Assembly (NCBI GenBank): GCA_902623495.1
Contig: CACNTW010000004.1
Coordinates: 26,679 to 90,678, forward strand
Direction: 5' to 3'
DNA: 64,000 nt
Origin: an uncultured Pelagibacteraceae bacterium
Lineage (GTDB): Bacteria > Pseudomonadota > Alphaproteobacteria > Pelagibacterales > Pelagibacteraceae
In this document: piece by piece, positions 62,547-64,000 of the stretch
Layout: every line of letters begins with the position of its first letter
Numbering within the stretch: the stretch's first letter is position 1
Notes under the pieces: generated by a model
What the model saw: only the letters and a program-made list of their open reading frames with translations
Told to the model about the DNA's origin: nothing
Databases searched by the model: none
Made by a program: the position numbers and the translations under genes

Positions 62547-63863
62547 ATGATAAAGGATCAGGAATTTTTAAAAGATATAGCGTCTTTCTGTATTGAAAAC
62601 TCTAAAAAACTAGGAGCCACAGATGTGGGTGTAAAAGTGATTCACTCAGTCTCAGAAAATGTTAGCTTTAGAAATAAAAAATTAGACGAGTCAAATAGAG
62701 CAGATAGTTTTGCTGTCAATTTAACTACTTATATAGAGAAAAAAAAATCAAGCATTAATTCATCAGATTTATCTAAATCAAACTTAGAAAAACTAATAGA
62801 ACGTTGTATTGATGCTACAAAAATCACTCCATCAGATGAAAATAATTCGTTACCAGATAAAGATTTAATGTCTAAAGAGATAAGAGACCTTAATCTCTAT
62901 GATGAAACACATTATCCAAATGATAAAAAGATTGAATTTTTAAAAAAAGTTGAAGAGACAGCATCAACGGACGAAAAAATAGTTAATACCGAAGCTGGTT
63001 TTACAGAAAATAAAAATAATTTTATACTCGCAAACAGCAATGGTTTTTTAGGTGGATACAAAACCTCAAATTTTTCATCTTCATGTGTAGCTGTATCAAG
63101 AATTAATGGTGCAATGGAAAGAGATTATGAGTTTGGTAGTGCAAGATTCTTGCAAGATATGATGAAACCAGAAGAAATTGGAAAAATAGCTGCCGACAAA
63201 GCAATAAAGAAGTTAGGTCCAAAAAAAATTAAGAGTGAAAAAATTGGAGTTATATTCGATAAAAGAATTTCCAAAGGTATATTAAGTACCCTAGCAAGTG
63301 CAATTAGTGCGAGTGCTATTGCAAGAGGAACTTCTTTTTTAAAAGATCAAATCAATTCTGAAGTTTTTCCAAATTCAATAAATATCATTGATGATCCAAA
63401 AATTGAAAAAGGATTAGGTTCTCAAAATTTTGATAGTGAGGGCGTTGAAACCAATTCTTTGAAACTAGTTGAGAATGGTATTTTAAAAAATTATTTAATT
63501 GATACTTATAATGGTAAAAAGTTAAATTTAAAATCTAATGGTAGGTCTGGAGGAACAACAAACTTATATTTTGAAAACGGTACCTTAAGTTTTAAGGATT
63601 TGCTAAATTCAGAAAAAAAGTTTCTATATATAACAGAGACTATAGGCCATGGAGGCAATATTATTACAGGAGATTACTCAGTTGGAGCGTCAGGATTTAT
63701 GGTTGAGGATGGAGAATTAACTTACCCAGTAAGTGAAATAACTATAGCTGGAAATTTTAAGGAAATTTTTAAGAATATTACTTTGGCAAATGATTTAGAG
63801 ATGAAGTACTCTACAAATGCACCTACACTTTTGATTAATCAAATGACAGTAGCGGGAAAATAA
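62547..63863 (+). CDS. pmbA: TldE/PmbA, partner of TldD
   Basis: This is the second subunit of the TldD-TldE protease. The 438-residue protein has the same fold but no HExxxH. Family segments: FRNKKLDESNRADSFAVNLTTYIEKKKSS, VIFDKRISKGILSTLASAISASAIARGTSFLKDQ, GLGSQNFDSEGVETNSLKLVENGILKNYLIDTYNGKKL and VGASGFMVEDGELTYPVSEITIAGNF. No peptide-substrate gene cluster is next to the pair, so a housekeeping role is more likely than a dedicated peptide pathway. Confidence 0.95.
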   Translation: MIKDQEFLKDIASFCIENSKKLGATDVGVKVIHSVSENVSFRNKKLDESNRADSFAVNLTTYIEKKKSSINSSDLSKSNLEKLIERCIDATKITPSDENNSLPDKDLMSKEIRDLNLYDETHYPNDKKIEFLKKVEETASTDEKIVNTEAGFTENKNNFILANSNGFLGGYKTSNFSSSCVAVSRINGAMERDYEFGSARFLQDMMKPEEIGKIAADKAIKKLGPKKIKSEKIGVIFDKRISKGILSTLASAISASAIARGTSFLKDQINSEVFPNSINIIDDPKIEKGLGSQNFDSEGVETNSLKLVENGILKNYLIDTYNGKKLNLKSNGRSGGTTNLYFENGTLSFKDLLNSEKKFLYITETIGHGGNIITGDYSVGASGFMVEDGELTYPVSEITIAGNFKEIFKNITLANDLEMKYSTNAPTLLINQMTVAGK

Positions 63864-64000
63864 TTATTGAATTTCTTTTAGCCTATATTCCCATAGACCC
63901 AATCTCTTATAAGCTACTTTTATAATCAATGCTTTTTTCTTATCGTACCAAATTTCAAAATTTAATTTTTTATCATCCGGTAGATTTGGGTTGGTAGAAA
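63864..64000 (-). CDS. C-terminal fragment of a probable DUF6134-type protein (gene leaves right edge)
   Basis: The last 137 bases read on the minus strand as an open frame ending NPNLPDDKKLNFEIWYDKKKALIIKVAYKRLGLWEYRLKEIQ, with its TAA immediately after the pmbA TAA. The pattern E-x-WYD ... L-x-V-x-F/Y ... EYRL is the usual end of DUF6134 proteins, which are secreted proteins of unknown function. The start is outside the window and no track ORF covers it, so the assignment rests on about 45 residues. Confidence 0.5.
   Translation of the reverse strand, partial: STNPNLPDDKKLNFEIWYDKKKALIIKVAYKRLGLWEYRLKEIQ

Noticed and set aside
61129-63863. tldD-pmbA as part of a peptide-antibiotic (RiPP) cluster
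   Set aside because: No precursor peptide, cyclodehydratase or export genes nearby; the pair is also a common housekeeping protease.

Overview
The window looks like a stretch of SAR11 (Candidatus Pelagibacter-type, Alphaproteobacteria) chromosome. The evidence is strongly AT-rich DNA, very short or negative spacing between genes, and a set of alphaproteobacterial marker proteins: class I lysyl-tRNA synthetase, ActR/RegA and ChvG/ChvI regulators, a DUF1476 ATP-synthase inhibitor, and MetX/MetW under a SAM-II riboswitch. I see no phage, transposon, CRISPR array, rRNA or tRNA. No gap between genes exceeds about 180 bases. The largest gaps are 9685-9864, 23100-23244, 48201-48338 and 58089-58197 (the last leads into a small ORF).

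Layout. 1-689: the end of the ATP synthase operon (atpD', atpC). 682-7240 (minus): one long run read from a good sigma70 promoter, rplU-rpmA-obgE-proB-proA-nadD-rsfS-ctpA-rppH. 7251-9800 (minus): metX-metW-gloB behind a promoter and SAM-II riboswitch, divergent from hisC-tyrA (9865-11833). 11835-15389 (minus): trkH, an AmpG-like permease and an NlpC/P60 hydrolase. 15476-18950 (plus): lysS, pyrD, rpmB and a queuosine-precursor-type transporter. 18951-23099 (minus): a four-gene polyamine operon (ornithine/lysine decarboxylase, deoxyhypusine-synthase-like enzyme, N-carbamoylputrescine amidase, agmatine deiminase). 23245-29510: actR, bioY, polA, chvI-chvG. 29555-32909: ahcY, tsaE, and an AmgK/MurU-like pair for muramic acid salvage. 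32906-35416: gpmA, then small genes including the ATP synthase zeta inhibitor. 35406-40820: an RND efflux pair, a sulfurtransferase and msrA. 40855-43511: a DMT transporter, an AlkA-type glycosylase, two tandem DUF1330 genes and a phosphoribosyltransferase. 43560-48200 (minus): a BMP-type nucleoside ABC transporter. 48339-54924: a lipoprotein, Hsp20 with a sigma32-like promoter, oligopeptidase B, a J-domain membrane protein, a GT9 glycosyltransferase, a DapA-superfamily aldolase and Cfa. 54954-56677: a lysine-rich coiled-coil protein and a TPR protein. 56664-59660: a ScfR/RamB-type regulator divergent from a 53-codon ORF and isocitrate lyase, with RamB-like operator repeats between. 59657-64000: a DjlA-like protein, two small proteins, tldD-pmbA, and the end of a probable DUF6134 gene.

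How the genes fit together. Peptidoglycan recycling is spread over AmpG, NlpC/P60, AmgK, MurU and a lysozyme-fold lipoprotein. Methyl-cycle genes (metX, metW, ahcY) sit with a SAM sensor. Putrescine is predicted from both ornithine and agmatine and feeds a DHS-like enzyme of uncertain product. A nucleoside importer lies next to a purine-type phosphoribosyltransferase. The glyoxylate-shunt gene aceA has a dedicated local regulator. The most interesting points are the DHS-like polyamine operon, the ScfR/small ORF/aceA control region, the SAM-II switch followed directly by a U8 run, and the lysine-rich coiled-coil protein. All calls are from reading the sequence; no database search was run.
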